From: an uncultured Coriobacteriaceae bacterium
GTDB lineage: Bacteria; Actinomycetota; Coriobacteriia; Coriobacteriales; Coriobacteriaceae
Assembly (NCBI GenBank): GCA_944320725.1
Contig: CALUIM010000002.1
Location: 236,581 to 300,580, forward strand
Direction of reading: 5' to 3'
DNA length: 64,000 nucleotides
This document shows positions 9,345 to 18,506 of the stretch, piece after piece. Below the pieces are notes generated by a model. The model saw only the letters and a program-made list of their open reading frames with translations. It ran no database searches and was not told the DNA's origin. Both the position numbers and the translations under genes were made by a program. How positions within the stretch are numbered: position 1 is the first letter of the stretch; each line of letters opens with the position of its first letter.

Positions 9345-11264
9345 CTATCGCGCTTCGAGCCAGGCGAAGCCCCACGCTGGCAGCGTGAACGTTTGGAAGG
9401 TGCTGTCCTGCTCGGTCACCAGGTTGTGATAACGCCCCTCCTGCGGCATCCACAGCAGCTTCTCGTCGTCGCTGAAGTTGTACACCGCATGAAGGGTTGT
9501 ATCGCCTGCGCGTCGTACGATCCACAGGATGGCATCGTCGCTGTAATCCTTGGCATACACCTCAGCCGAGGCATCGAACACAGGATCCTCGCGTCGGATG
9601 CGCTCGAGCTGATCGAGCCCGGTGAAGATGCGCGCCTGCACGGTCCCGGCGTCGTCGATGTTGCTCACCAGTTCCCATGGGAAGCGCCCGCGATGGATAT
9701 AGCGAGAATCCTCGGCTTTCTCGGGATCTTCTTGATAGCTGTAGTCGTTGACCAGGCCAATTTCATCACCGCTGTAGATGATGGGCAGGCCCGATTGCGA
9801 CAACATGTAGGCATGCAGCATGAGGTCTTTGGCGATGGCGGTGCTCATGGCCGCCTCGTTGCCCTCGAACCCTGCTGCCTCGATACCGCACATCGAGGCC
9901 GTGGTGGCGCAGAAGCGGGCATCGCCTGTCGTGGGGTCGGCGTTGTAGAGCTCCCCGCGCGAGGTGCTGCCGGGTACGAAGCCCTGGAAGTAGTCGTTCA
10001 GGAACTGCTTGTGAGGCACCTCCGCCATGCCCCAGGCCTCAAGCGCCGGATAGTCGAGCCCCCAGCCAATGTCGTCGTGGCAACGCAGGTAGTTGAGGAA
10101 GGTGTAGCTATGCGGCAGGCTGCAGACGGCGTTGAGCTGCTGGCGCAGCAGGCGCGCGTCGTGCGTGGCAACGGTGTGCCAGGTGGTGGCCATCGTTGTG
10201 ACGTTGTAGAGCATGTGGCACTCGGGTTTGTCGACCGTACCAAAGTATGGGACGACCTCCACCGGTGCCATGACCACCTCGCCCAACAGTACGATGCCGG
10301 GGCAGACAATCTCGGAGATCATGCGCATCATGCGCACGATGGTGTGGACCTGCGGGAGGTTCCGGCAGGTGGTGCCCAGCTGCTTCCAGATATAGGGGAC
10401 GGCGTCGATACGGATGATGTCCATGCCTTGGTTGGCCAGGTAGAGGAAGTTGTACATCATCTCGTTGAAGACGCGTGGGTTGCGGTAGTTGAGGTCCCAT
10501 TGATACGGATAGAACTGCGTCATCACAGACTGCCCCAGCTCCGGTAGGTAGGTAAAGTGTCCGGGCGCGGTGGTGGGGAAGACCTGCGGTACGTCACGCG
10601 TGTACTGGTCGATGATGCCCTGGTTGCGCTCGAAGAAGTAGCGGCTCATGTACTCGCCCTCGCCGGCGCGGGCGCGACGGGCCCATTCATGCTCGTCGGA
10701 GGTGTGGTTCATAACGAAGTCCATGCAGAGGCTGATGCCGCGCTTATGGCACGCCTCGGCCAGATGCGCGAGGTCATCCATGGTGCCCAGCTCGGGCTTG
10801 ACGCGGCGGAAATCCTTGACGGCATAGCCGCCGTCGGAGCGGCTCTTGTCGGCGGGTGTATCGAGAAACGGCATGAGGTGGAGATAGTTCACGTGGCACC
10901 GTTCGAGGTAGGGGAGCTGTTGCTCCACGCCGTTGATGGTACCGGCGAAGTTGTCGATATACATCTGCATGCCGAGCATGGCGCGATCTCGGTACCACGC
11001 ACGGCCTTCACGCTGGGCGTCGAGCGCTTTGAGGGTGCGCGGGCGCGCATCGAAGTAGTTTCGCAGCTGCCCCACGAGCTCGGCGAACATGTCGCTGTTG
11101 CCGTAGAGCTCCATATAGAGCCAGCGCAGCTCGTCATGATGGCGTGCCAGGCGCTGCTCGAATACCGTGGCGCCGGTTGCGGGTGCAGCGGTGGGTGTCT
11201 TCGCAGCGTTCGTGTTCTTCGCGCGTGTCTGCACGGCGGTGCGCGCCTGCCTCTTGGTTGCCAT
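9345..11264 (-). CDS. Amylosucrase-like GH13 glucosyltransferase
   Basis: A 639-residue GH13 (alpha-amylase superfamily) enzyme of the amylosucrase type. The catalytic triad is complete: nucleophile Asp in IIRIDAVPYIWK, acid/base Glu in LLGEVV and transition-state Asp in CHDDIGWGLD. An upstream conserved region reads DFVMNHTS. The N-terminal helical domain before residue 90 and the IWK and DDIGW motifs are specific to amylosucrases, which split sucrose and transfer glucose to a growing alpha-glucan; some relatives act as sucrose hydrolases. There is no signal peptide, so it is cytosolic. The first 30 residues are a low-complexity Lys/Thr/Ala stretch. A strong CTAAGGAG site precedes the ATG. 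No sucrose transporter lies beside it. Confidence 0.88.
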   Translation of the reverse strand: MATKRQARTAVQTRAKNTNAAKTPTAAPATGATVFEQRLARHHDELRWLYMELYGNSDMFAELVGQLRNYFDARPRTLKALDAQREGRAWYRDRAMLGMQMYIDNFAGTINGVEQQLPYLERCHVNYLHLMPFLDTPADKSRSDGGYAVKDFRRVKPELGTMDDLAHLAEACHKRGISLCMDFVMNHTSDEHEWARRARAGEGEYMSRYFFERNQGIIDQYTRDVPQVFPTTAPGHFTYLPELGQSVMTQFYPYQWDLNYRNPRVFNEMMYNFLYLANQGMDIIRIDAVPYIWKQLGTTCRNLPQVHTIVRMMRMISEIVCPGIVLLGEVVMAPVEVVPYFGTVDKPECHMLYNVTTMATTWHTVATHDARLLRQQLNAVCSLPHSYTFLNYLRCHDDIGWGLDYPALEAWGMAEVPHKQFLNDYFQGFVPGSTSRGELYNADPTTGDARFCATTASMCGIEAAGFEGNEAAMSTAIAKDLMLHAYMLSQSGLPIIYSGDEIGLVNDYSYQEDPEKAEDSRYIHRGRFPWELVSNIDDAGTVQARIFTGLDQLERIRREDPVFDASAEVYAKDYSDDAILWIVRRAGDTTLHAVYNFSDDEKLLWMPQEGRYHNLVTEQDSTFQTFTLPAWGFAWLEAR

Positions 11265-11398
11265 CGCGTCAGCTCCTTAGCAATCGTATGGGCGTGCGAA
11301 GGTCCTGCACGCTCTCTGTAATTATGCGACAAGAGCAAACGCGCTGGTAGGAGCAATAAATCCATATGTTCTGCCACAATTGCGACAGGGGGTATGCG

Positions 11399-12274
11399 CT
11401 ATCGACGCGGCACCCCTACAACAATCTCTGCTTCGACGGTCGCGCGCTCGAGCGCGGCCCAGCCCATGCCTGCTGTGTCGACGTTGAACAGCATCGGGGT
11501 CATGGCTACGAGGGCGTCGCGTACGTCGTCGTCGAGCTCGAGCGTGGTGCTTACCGTGCAGCGGTGCTCAATGTGGCAGAACCGTGCAAAGTGGTCGATG
11601 ATGCGCTGGTTGGAATAGGTGTCGTGCTTAAGGCGAGACGACGCGAGCTGCCGAATCTCCTTGAGGTGCTGGGCGGTGGGAATCGCTTTGATGATGCATC
11701 CGCCCTGAGCGAGGACGCGCGCGAATGCTCGGTAGTTGGCGGGCGAGAAGATGTCGAGCACGCAGGCGGCGCATCCGGTTTGCACGGGGATGGTTGCGAG
11801 GTCGGCGACGAGCCAGACGATGTTGTCGCAGGGGTCGGTTGTGGCGGCAAGCTGGATGGAATCGCGTGAGATGTCGAACGCACACAGCGGCGCGTCGCAT
11901 GCGGCGCGTATCGCGCGGGAGAAGAATCCCTCGCCGCATCCCGCATCGACGATGGCGAGACGACCGGCCTGCTCGGCATCGCGTGTCTCGAGTTGCTCGA
12001 CCGCGCTTGATGCGAGCTCGGCGATGGTGTGTGCAATTGCATCGTAGAGCCCCGACTGAAAGACGCGCCGCCGCATGGCAAACGAGGCGCGATCATAGTG
12101 CTGCTGAGAGCCCTGGTTGCGCAGCAGATTAGCGTACCCTTGGCGCGCGATGTCGAAGCTATGGCCCGCCGGGCAGCACAGGCGCTGATCTGCGCGTGCG
12201 AGCGCGCCGCCGCATATCGGACAGGCGAGCATATGCTCGGCGCCATCAAAACGAGCGAGCTTGCGTGCGTCCAT
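11399..12274 (-). CDS. rlmA: 23S rRNA (guanine-N1)-methyltransferase RlmA type
   Basis: A 291-residue protein whose N-terminus carries the RlmA zinc site: CPICG near residue 18 and CCPAGHSFD near 33, followed by the conserved ARQGYANLL. The Rossmann methyltransferase domain starts with IVDAGCGEGFFSR near 120. The family methylates N1 of guanine in hairpin 35 of 23S rRNA (G745 in E. coli, G748 in the Gram-positive TlrB branch). Which base is used here cannot be told from sequence; the TlrB branch alters susceptibility to mycinosylated macrolides. ATG 12274 follows AGAGGAG. The gene lies 119 bases downstream of the aquaporin gene, with a terminator between. Confidence 0.87.
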   Translation of the reverse strand: MDARKLARFDGAEHMLACPICGGALARADQRLCCPAGHSFDIARQGYANLLRNQGSQQHYDRASFAMRRRVFQSGLYDAIAHTIAELASSAVEQLETRDAEQAGRLAIVDAGCGEGFFSRAIRAACDAPLCAFDISRDSIQLAATTDPCDNIVWLVADLATIPVQTGCAACVLDIFSPANYRAFARVLAQGGCIIKAIPTAQHLKEIRQLASSRLKHDTYSNQRIIDHFARFCHIEHRCTVSTTLELDDDVRDALVAMTPMLFNVDTAGMGWAALERATVEAEIVVGVPRR

Positions 12275-12327
12275 GGGTCTCCTCTGTGTTGCCTGCGCTC
12301 GCTAGTATAGCGCGAGCGGCGCATATG

Positions 12328-12361
12328 AAAAACGCCGCTCCAGCCTCGGCCGAAGCGGCGT
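12328..12361 (-). terminator. Rho-independent terminator of the aquaporin gene
   Basis: An 8-bp stem ACGCCGCT/AGCGGCGT with a 14-base loop is followed, on the minus strand, by a run of five T residues. It sits 33 bases beyond the aquaporin stop codon. Confidence 0.75.
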
Positions 12362-12393
12362 GTGCAAAATGCGGGACGTGAGCGCGGGACTTT

Positions 12394-13098
12394 TTACGCG
12401 TTGTCCTTCACGGCGCAGAGGTTGCGCCAGATGAGCGCGGCGAAGGCGGCACCCACGAGCGGGGCAACGATGAAGACCCAGACCTGGGAAAGCGCGGTGA
12501 CGTCGCCGTTGAGCGCCATAACCGCGGCAGGGCCAAAGCTGCGGGCGGGGTTCACCGAGGTGCCCGTGAGGGGGATACCCATGATGTGCACGAAGGCGAG
12601 CGTGAGGCCGATGATGCCGCCTGCGAAGGGCGCGGTCTGCTCGTTGGCGGTAGAGCCCAGCACGGAGAGCACGAACACGCAGGTGAGGATGATCTCGACG
12701 ATCACGGCGCCGGCGGCGGTGAGGCCCGTGGAGGACGCAGCGTCATAGCCGTTGCAGCCTAGGCCGGTGGCGGCGATACCGCCCAGGTCAGCGAGGCTGA
12801 TTACGAGCGCGAGCGCGCCAGCGGCGACAAAGCCACCGATGAACTGCGCGACCCAGTAGCCAATGAGGTCGGTGGCGGAGAGGCGCTTGTCAAGGTAGAG
12901 ACCAAGCGACACGGCGGGGTTAATGTGGCAGCCAGAAACGCCGCCAATCACGAACGCCATGGCCACGATCGACAGGCCGAACGCCATGGCAATGCCCAGG
13001 TTGCCCAGGGCGCCGCCAGCGATGGCAGCGCTGCCGCAGCCGAAGAATGTGAGAACGAACGTGCCGAATGCCTCGGCGATGTACTTCTTGCTTTGCAA
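12394..13098 (-). CDS. Aquaporin, MIP family (AqpZ-like water channel)
   Basis: A 234-residue membrane channel with six predicted helices and both NPA boxes: HINPAVSLG near residue 60 and TSVNPARSF near 180. The histidine in helix 5 (FVHIMGIP) and the small residue before the second NPA match water-selective AqpZ more than glycerol facilitators, which have Gly and a Trp at the filter. The start is inferred as TTG 13098, since an excellent GAGGAGG lies six bases upstream and no ATG is available at the family's usual N-terminus. In-frame sequence further upstream is not conserved in character. A dedicated terminator follows. Confidence 0.9.
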   Translation of the reverse strand: MQSKKYIAEAFGTFVLTFFGCGSAAIAGGALGNLGIAMAFGLSIVAMAFVIGGVSGCHINPAVSLGLYLDKRLSATDLIGYWVAQFIGGFVAAGALALVISLADLGGIAATGLGCNGYDAASSTGLTAAGAVIVEIILTCVFVLSVLGSTANEQTAPFAGGIIGLTLAFVHIMGIPLTGTSVNPARSFGPAAVMALNGDVTALSQVWVFIVAPLVGAAFAALIWRNLCAVKDNA

Positions 13099-13222
13099 GG
13101 TTTTCCTCCTCTTGGTGAGTTGACACACGAGGGGATAGCATGCCGTCCCTACGACATTTGGGCAAGTACTTAAATGATAGGTTGAGAGCGGGTGCGCCGT
13201 GTGAGCACCGGCGCCGCGCGCG

Positions 13223-14128
13223 TTACTGGAAGAGCGAGTCGACGCGCAGCACGGTGCCGATGGAGCTTTCGAGCGCACGATACGCATCCGACTTGGCGCT
13301 CTTGAGTGTGACGAGCTGGATGGGCATGGTGACCGGCGTTTTTTCGACCAGCGGGATGTTGTTGATGGTCTGATGCATGCCGGCAAGGGAGGGTAGATAG
13401 GCGGCGAAGCAGACGCCGTGGTTTCTCACCATCGCATCATGCGAGAAGCCGTCGCAGCGAATGAGGCGCTCCTGCGGCGTGTAGCCGTGCTCGCGGAACG
13501 ACTTGTTGAGCGACGCGATCATGTACTCGAACCACGGCGAGGAAAGCAGGGGATACTGCTCGATATCGGCGATGCTCACTGCCGCTCGTTTGGCGAGCGG
13601 ATGGTCGGTCGTAACAACGACGCCTGCAGGAACCGTGCCGATGCTTACCGTGTCCACATCGGGCGCGGTGTAGTCGCCCAGCACGCACGCGGCGCCCACG
13701 GAGCCGGCGCGCAAGGCATCGAAGGCCTCGGTGGCTGGTGCCAACACGATATCGACGGTAATGCCCAAGCGTTTGCCCAGAAATGCCGAGAGGCTGTCGA
13801 GGATGCGCTTGTACTCTTTAAAGGGTGGAGAGGACAAGGCGATGAGCAGGTAGTTCTCGGATGCGCTATCGGTGGCGGCATCAACAAAGTCCTGCAGGTT
13901 GTTGAAGCTGCCGAGCGCGGTGTTGGCGCGGCGGTAAAAGACCTCGCCGAAAACAGTGGGGCGTACGCCATGGTTGCCGCGGACGAGCAGGGACTGACCG
14001 ACTTCGCGTTCGAGTTCCGAAAGCGCCTTCGACACCGCCTGAACGGTGACGAACTGCTCCTTCGCGGCAGCCGAGAGCGAACCGCCCTTGACGGCTGAAA
14101 CGAAATAGCGAATCTGCCGGATGTCCAT
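13223..14128 (-). CDS. LysR-family transcriptional regulator
   Basis: A 301-residue LysR protein. The N-terminal winged helix (residues 1-60) reads IRQIRYFVSAV, then SLSAAAKEQFVTVQAVSKAL and LEREVG, matching the family with a slightly unusual FVTVQAVSKAL recognition helix in place of the common SQPALS. Residues about 90-295 form the periplasmic-binding-like effector domain. ATG 14128 follows AAAAGGTGAG. LysR proteins usually act on a divergent neighbour; here the divergent gene, 291 bases away, is the YbjN-like gene, and the downstream gene on the same strand is the aquaporin. The effector is unknown. Confidence 0.9.
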   Translation of the reverse strand: MDIRQIRYFVSAVKGGSLSAAAKEQFVTVQAVSKALSELEREVGQSLLVRGNHGVRPTVFGEVFYRRANTALGSFNNLQDFVDAATDSASENYLLIALSSPPFKEYKRILDSLSAFLGKRLGITVDIVLAPATEAFDALRAGSVGAACVLGDYTAPDVDTVSIGTVPAGVVVTTDHPLAKRAAVSIADIEQYPLLSSPWFEYMIASLNKSFREHGYTPQERLIRCDGFSHDAMVRNHGVCFAAYLPSLAGMHQTINNIPLVEKTPVTMPIQLVTLKSAKSDAYRALESSIGTVLRVDSLFQ

Positions 14129-14419
14129 GCTCACCTTTTTCACGTAATCGACCATGCCTTCTCGGGTATGGCAATCTTGACCCGAGCAAAAAAGCATACA
14201 TAGCAATAATAAGCGGATATGGGAGGGCGTTATGTATTCACATGAGCGTTCAACTGCAGTTTTAGTCTCTAGGCGAGCGTACCGAGCCGTGCGTTCCTTG
14301 CGTTATCCTGCGTAATCACCATATTCGGTGAATAAAAGGTACTGAGATTGCAAGACAGTGCATAAACTAACAATTGAACATTGCGCGTGCTGACGCGATG
14401 GAGGATAGGAGGCCACCCT

Positions 14420-14839
14420 ATGTATGACAACTCGCTTGCATTGATGTATGCGATGCGCGAGGCGGGCATCGAGTATCGTAGCGATACGCCCGAGGAGGAC
14501 GAGAACCTCATCGATACGGTTCGCGTGGGATGGACGGGCGCGCATCTACCCCGGTGTGTGCTGGCGTTTCGCATCAACGACCGCGGCGCGCACCTCGAGG
14601 CGTCGCTTGGCGCCATTGCGGCATCGGCGCGCGCGACGGCAATCGAGCTGGTGAATGCGCTCAATAGCGAGTACCGCTGGGTGAAGTTCTCGATCGACGA
14701 GGGTGGCGTGCTGGTGTGCTCGCACGACATCTTCATGGTGCCCGAGGTGGCGGGACTGTTTGGCATCGCGGGGATGGGCAGGATGTTCGATACGCTCGAC
14801 GAGGTGTACCCGCGCATCTCCAAGGTGCTGGCGCGGTAG
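14420..14839 (+). CDS. YbjN-domain-like protein
   Basis: A 139-residue soluble protein with the alpha/beta pattern of the YbjN/type III secretion-chaperone-like fold: ELVNALNSEYRWVKFSIDE near residue 75 followed by a strand and VPEVAGLF. No catalytic motif, signal peptide or membrane helix is visible. The family has been linked to sensory or stress responses, but the molecular role is not established. ATG 14420 is supported by GGATAGGAGG; an upstream GTG at 14381 lacks a site. The assignment rests on fold-like pattern only and could be wrong. The 291 bases before it, up to the divergent LysR gene, are AT-richer and probably hold both promoters. Confidence 0.62.
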   Translation: MYDNSLALMYAMREAGIEYRSDTPEEDENLIDTVRVGWTGAHLPRCVLAFRINDRGAHLEASLGAIAASARATAIELVNALNSEYRWVKFSIDEGGVLVCSHDIFMVPEVAGLFGIAGMGRMFDTLDEVYPRISKVLAR

Positions 14840-14993
14840 GGTTTCTGGGCAATTCCTGCGCAGTCCTTCTCACCGGCGCGTGCGTTCAGTATGATAGATG
14901 CGCTTGATAGATGCCGGTATTGTCGGCAATCGGTTCACGCGGGCCGCGATTCCCGTTCACGCCGTTTCGATTGGATGATTGGATGGGATGAAG

Positions 14994-15860
14994 ATGATCA
15001 AGCTATTTGCCTGCGACCTTGACGGAACCTTGCTCAATGCCTTCCACGATACCGACCGCGTGATCTTAAACGCGGTGCACGAGATCGCCGCGGCGGGTGC
15101 GCATATCGCCATTGCAACCGGCAGGACCATGGTGTCGTCGCACGACCATGGGTTCCAGGGCGCTCCGGTTGAGCTGCTTGGCTCCAACGCCTCGATTATT
15201 CGCGATAGCACCGGTCGCGTGCTCAAGACATTCCCCATGGATAAAGCGGTGCTTGAGGATCTGCTCCGCGCGTTTCCCGATGTGTGCTTTGAGTGCGTGG
15301 CACCCGACGGTACGTTTGCCACGGGCACGCCCGAGGCGCTTAACAAGGGGTTCCAAGGCGACAACCTGTTTGTGCGGATTGCCATGCGCGGCATGCGCAC
15401 GATGCGCGGTAACACCGAGACGCGTCATGAGGTTGCGTTCGATCAGACGCCCGCGCAGGTGCTTGCGCATGAGATCTGTAAGATCAACTGCCGCGTGCCC
15501 GATGAGGGCCGCCGCCGCGAGCTGGCCGCGTATATCGCCGAGCATCAGGACACGCTGGTCGACGCACCGTTTAATCCAGTGATGTTCGAAATCACTGCGC
15601 AAGGCGTGAACAAAGGCTCGGGCGTGGCGTGGCTCGCCGCGCACTATGGCTACACCGAGGACGAGGTTGCCGTGTATGGCGACGGCGGCAACGATATCGT
15701 CATGCTCGAGCGCTTTCAGCACGCGTATGCCACGAAGGGTGCGAGCGACGATGCCAAGCGCGCTGCCGGCAACGTGATTGGCAGCTGCGCCTTCCATGCG
15801 GTGCCGCGGCATATGCTCAAAACTTTGAGAGGCCAGCGTTCGCACACGCAGGTTGGTTGA
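14994..15860 (+). CDS. HAD-superfamily hydrolase, Cof/YidA subfamily
   Basis: A 288-residue HAD phosphatase. Motif I FACDLDGTLL (nucleophile and general-acid aspartates) is at residues 5-14, motif II reads AIATGRTM near 41, and motif IV reads YGDGGNDIVML near 228, where the C2-type cap precedes it. Cof-type members dephosphorylate sugar phosphates, flavin mononucleotide or pyridoxal phosphate; the substrate is not predictable here. ATG 14994 is preferred because the GGATGGG site lies about six bases upstream and family members begin MIKL. ATG 14988 is an alternative. The C-terminus converges on the radical SAM gene, five bases away. Confidence 0.9.
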   Translation: MIKLFACDLDGTLLNAFHDTDRVILNAVHEIAAAGAHIAIATGRTMVSSHDHGFQGAPVELLGSNASIIRDSTGRVLKTFPMDKAVLEDLLRAFPDVCFECVAPDGTFATGTPEALNKGFQGDNLFVRIAMRGMRTMRGNTETRHEVAFDQTPAQVLAHEICKINCRVPDEGRRRELAAYIAEHQDTLVDAPFNPVMFEITAQGVNKGSGVAWLAAHYGYTEDEVAVYGDGGNDIVMLERFQHAYATKGASDDAKRAAGNVIGSCAFHAVPRHMLKTLRGQRSHTQVG

Positions 15861-15865
15861 GTTCC

Positions 15866-16750
15866 CTAGCAATTACCGGTGTAGACGTGGGCGAGGTGCT
15901 CGCGTGCCACGCCGGCAAGGTGGTAGACCTGGCGCACGGGCGTGGCGTCGCGGTCGGTCATGTGCCAGCGCGGGAAGAACCGCGTGAGGTGGTAGGTGAT
16001 ATCGGGGCCGAGCGTGGCGAGCCAGCGCGCGGCGGCATCGATGACGTCGTCGCGGTCGGTCATGCCGGGGACGATGAGGGTCGTGACCTCAAGATGGCAG
16101 GTGGGGCACGCCGCGAGCAGCGCGATGGTGCGCGTGGCGGCAGCGTAGCCGCATGTCCCAGCACCGAGGGAGCGATATATCTCGGCACCGCGTGCGCCTG
16201 ATCCATCGAAGCCCTTGAGATCGATGTTCGCCGCATCAATGAGTGGGGCGAGCTCATCGATAACACGCGCTTCCGCAACGCCGTTCGAAACGAGGACATT
16301 GACCAGTCCCATCTCATGCGCCGCCTCCGCACAATCGCGAACGTACTCCCAGCCTACAAGCGGCTCGTTGTAGGTATAGGCGAGACCTACGACGCGGGCA
16401 TCCTCACGGCGCAGCTCGCAGGCCATGCGCACGAGTTTATCGGGCGCGATGTCGCGCCAGGGCACGTCGTGCGCGTCCGCTTGCGCGATCTCGTGGTTTT
16501 GACAAAACGGGCAGGTGAGATTGCAGCCGTAACTCCCTACCGAGAGCACGAAGCTTCCCGGCATGAAACGTGCGAGCGGCTTCTTCTCAACAGGGTCGAG
16601 GGCAAGCGAGGTGATGCGCCCGTAATTCTCGGCTTCGATGGTGCCCGCGACGTTGCGCCGCGCACGGCAGCGGCCACGTTGGCCTGCAGCGAGCTGGCAA
16701 TGGTGGGGACAGGTATGGCAGGTAACGCGCGGTGTCGTGTGCCTCGGCAT
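15866..16750 (-). CDS. AmmeMemoRadiSam system radical SAM enzyme
   Basis: A 294-residue radical SAM protein. The cluster motif CNLTCPFCQNHEIAQ (CX3CX2C) lies near residue 79 and binds the [4Fe-4S] cluster that cleaves S-adenosylmethionine. An N-terminal Cys/His set CHTCPHHCQL near residue 11 is typical of the AmmeMemoRadiSam/PflA-like branch. Its upstream partner, 12 bases away, encodes fused MEMO and AMMECR1 domains, which fixes the assignment. ATG 16750 is chosen because a near-perfect AGGAGGTGAT stands eight bases upstream, overlapping the partner's stop region; ATG 16756 and GTG 16759 lie too close to it. The reaction catalysed by the system is not established. Confidence 0.9.
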   Translation of the reverse strand: MPRHTTPRVTCHTCPHHCQLAAGQRGRCRARRNVAGTIEAENYGRITSLALDPVEKKPLARFMPGSFVLSVGSYGCNLTCPFCQNHEIAQADAHDVPWRDIAPDKLVRMACELRREDARVVGLAYTYNEPLVGWEYVRDCAEAAHEMGLVNVLVSNGVAEARVIDELAPLIDAANIDLKGFDGSGARGAEIYRSLGAGTCGYAAATRTIALLAACPTCHLEVTTLIVPGMTDRDDVIDAAARWLATLGPDITYHLTRFFPRWHMTDRDATPVRQVYHLAGVAREHLAHVYTGNC

Positions 16751-16762
16751 GGGCATCACCTC

Positions 16763-18253
16763 CTACAGGTGCCGGGTGACGGTGAAGCGCTCGAACGTTA
16801 CCTCATCGTGGGCAAGGTCGATGCGTCCTTTCTGCGCGGCGATGCGAAGCTGTTCCTCGACGGTATCCACGCCGTCGAGGTCGGGGAGCAGCAGGCCGCG
16901 CCGTCCGTCGGGTGTGCTCACGATAACGCCGTACCGTGCGGGGTCGAGTGCTTCGGGCCCTGGTACGCGTTCGGGCGTCGAGAGCACATCGACATCGTAG
17001 ACAAGCTCGCCGAGCTCATCGGAGCTCACCGCGTCGAAGCGCGGGTCATGGCAGCCGGCGCTGATCGCGTTGGCGCAGATTTCCTCGGCAAGGGTGGCTC
17101 GTGTGGGCAAAATCGTGCCGATGCAGCCCCGCAGTTGGCCGTACTTTTTGAGGGAAACGAATGCGCCCGAGCGGGTGGAGAAGAGCTCGCGAGGAAGGCG
17201 CTCGGCAAGCGCGGCAGGCAGATCACGTGCGGGGTCGGTGGAGCGTCCTTCGAGGATGAAGCGCTCGAGCGAGAACCGAGCGAGTGCAACCCACGGGCTT
17301 TCCTGGGCTCGCAGCGTCTTCAGCTCATGCTCATGATGCGCAATGTACTGCTCGCCGAAGGCACGGGACTCATCCGATGCGGCGTCGCCTGTTGGCGTGA
17401 ATGCCGCAATGCCGTAGCCAACGCCAAACGGTCCCTCGTGGCTTAGGAGCTCTGCATGCACGGGCGTGCGGTCGAGTGCGCCCGCCATGATGTAAAACGA
17501 TCTCAAGCCGCATTCCGCTGCGCGCTCTGCCAAGCTCGGGTCGCAGGTGAGCAGCTTGAGAAAATCGCCCGAGGCAAAGGCGTCGCATGTGAGCGCGTCG
17601 AACGCGGGACCCTCGGGTGCGAAGCCATAGGGGCCGTCCTCAGCGAGCTTGTGTGATAGATCGCCTGAGGCAACATAGACCATGCGGCGCCCCAAGGCAT
17701 CTGCGGCGTCGCGTATGATCTGGCCCAGGCGATAGTGCACGATGGGCGAGAGGCCCGAGATGCCTAGGCGCACGATGGGGCAGGGGAGGTTCGGCAGCTT
17801 GCGCAAGCGCGGCGTTGCGTCGGTATTCGCGTGCCCGTTTTCTGCGTGTTCGCGATACCCAGCCTCGATGAAGTGGAGCGGCACGAGCACGCCCCAGTCG
17901 AGTTCGCGGTCGCGCTCGCCCAGCGTGCCGGCGGGGATGTCGGCGGCGTCGGCACGGCGGCATATCTCAGCAACAAGCTGCTCGTCATAATCAACCGAAC
18001 ATCCTGTTTGCGGCGCGCCGAATCGCGCGAACGTCCCGCGTGCGCCCGCGCCGGGTGCGATGTGGAGGTAGTCGGCATACATAGCGGTGTGTGGGCTCGA
18101 GATCACGATGACATCCGGTTCGAGCGCGGCAATGCGCCGCCCCACCTCGGCATAGGCGTCGATCGTGGCTTGGATGCCGCGTTCTCGGCCATGTCCAACC
18201 TCGGGGATGATGAGCGGCGGATGCGGAACGGCAAAAGCAGCAATAACGGGCAT
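16763..18253 (-). CDS. MEMO-AMMECR1 fusion protein (AmmeMemoRadiSam systems B and A)
   Basis: A 496-residue two-domain protein. Residues about 1-270 are the MEMO domain, related to extradiol dioxygenases: PHPPLIIPEVG near 9, SSPHTAMYADY near 51 and VYVASGDLSHKL near 195 supply the likely metal-binding histidines. Residues about 310-495 are AMMECR1: FVSLKKYGQLRGCIGTILP near 380 is its hallmark, followed by DPRFDAV. Many genomes encode these as separate genes; fusion is known in other anaerobes. Followed by the radical SAM gene, it forms the AmmeMemoRadiSam system, widely conserved and without a defined reaction. ATG 18253 follows GGGGAGG. Confidence 0.9.
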   Translation of the reverse strand: MPVIAAFAVPHPPLIIPEVGHGRERGIQATIDAYAEVGRRIAALEPDVIVISSPHTAMYADYLHIAPGAGARGTFARFGAPQTGCSVDYDEQLVAEICRRADAADIPAGTLGERDRELDWGVLVPLHFIEAGYREHAENGHANTDATPRLRKLPNLPCPIVRLGISGLSPIVHYRLGQIIRDAADALGRRMVYVASGDLSHKLAEDGPYGFAPEGPAFDALTCDAFASGDFLKLLTCDPSLAERAAECGLRSFYIMAGALDRTPVHAELLSHEGPFGVGYGIAAFTPTGDAASDESRAFGEQYIAHHEHELKTLRAQESPWVALARFSLERFILEGRSTDPARDLPAALAERLPRELFSTRSGAFVSLKKYGQLRGCIGTILPTRATLAEEICANAISAGCHDPRFDAVSSDELGELVYDVDVLSTPERVPGPEALDPARYGVIVSTPDGRRGLLLPDLDGVDTVEEQLRIAAQKGRIDLAHDEVTFERFTVTRHL

Positions 18254-18506
18254 GGCAACCTCCCCAAAGCATGAATGCCTGCCAAAGCGAGCGGGCCCAG
18301 CCGAGCAAACCGCCTCGCTACCATTAGTTGTTCCCGCACCGCGCGCGGATGATTCGCGGTATTGCTGCTGTGGGCGGACGTGTTTGCGGGCCGCGACAAC
18401 ACATGTGCAGGAGCTACGTGGCAGAAAAAACGATGGAGTCCCTGCGTCCGATTCTCCACGATAGGGGTGAGGACATGAACAGGCGGTGCGCGAAGGAGCG
18501 TGGCGT

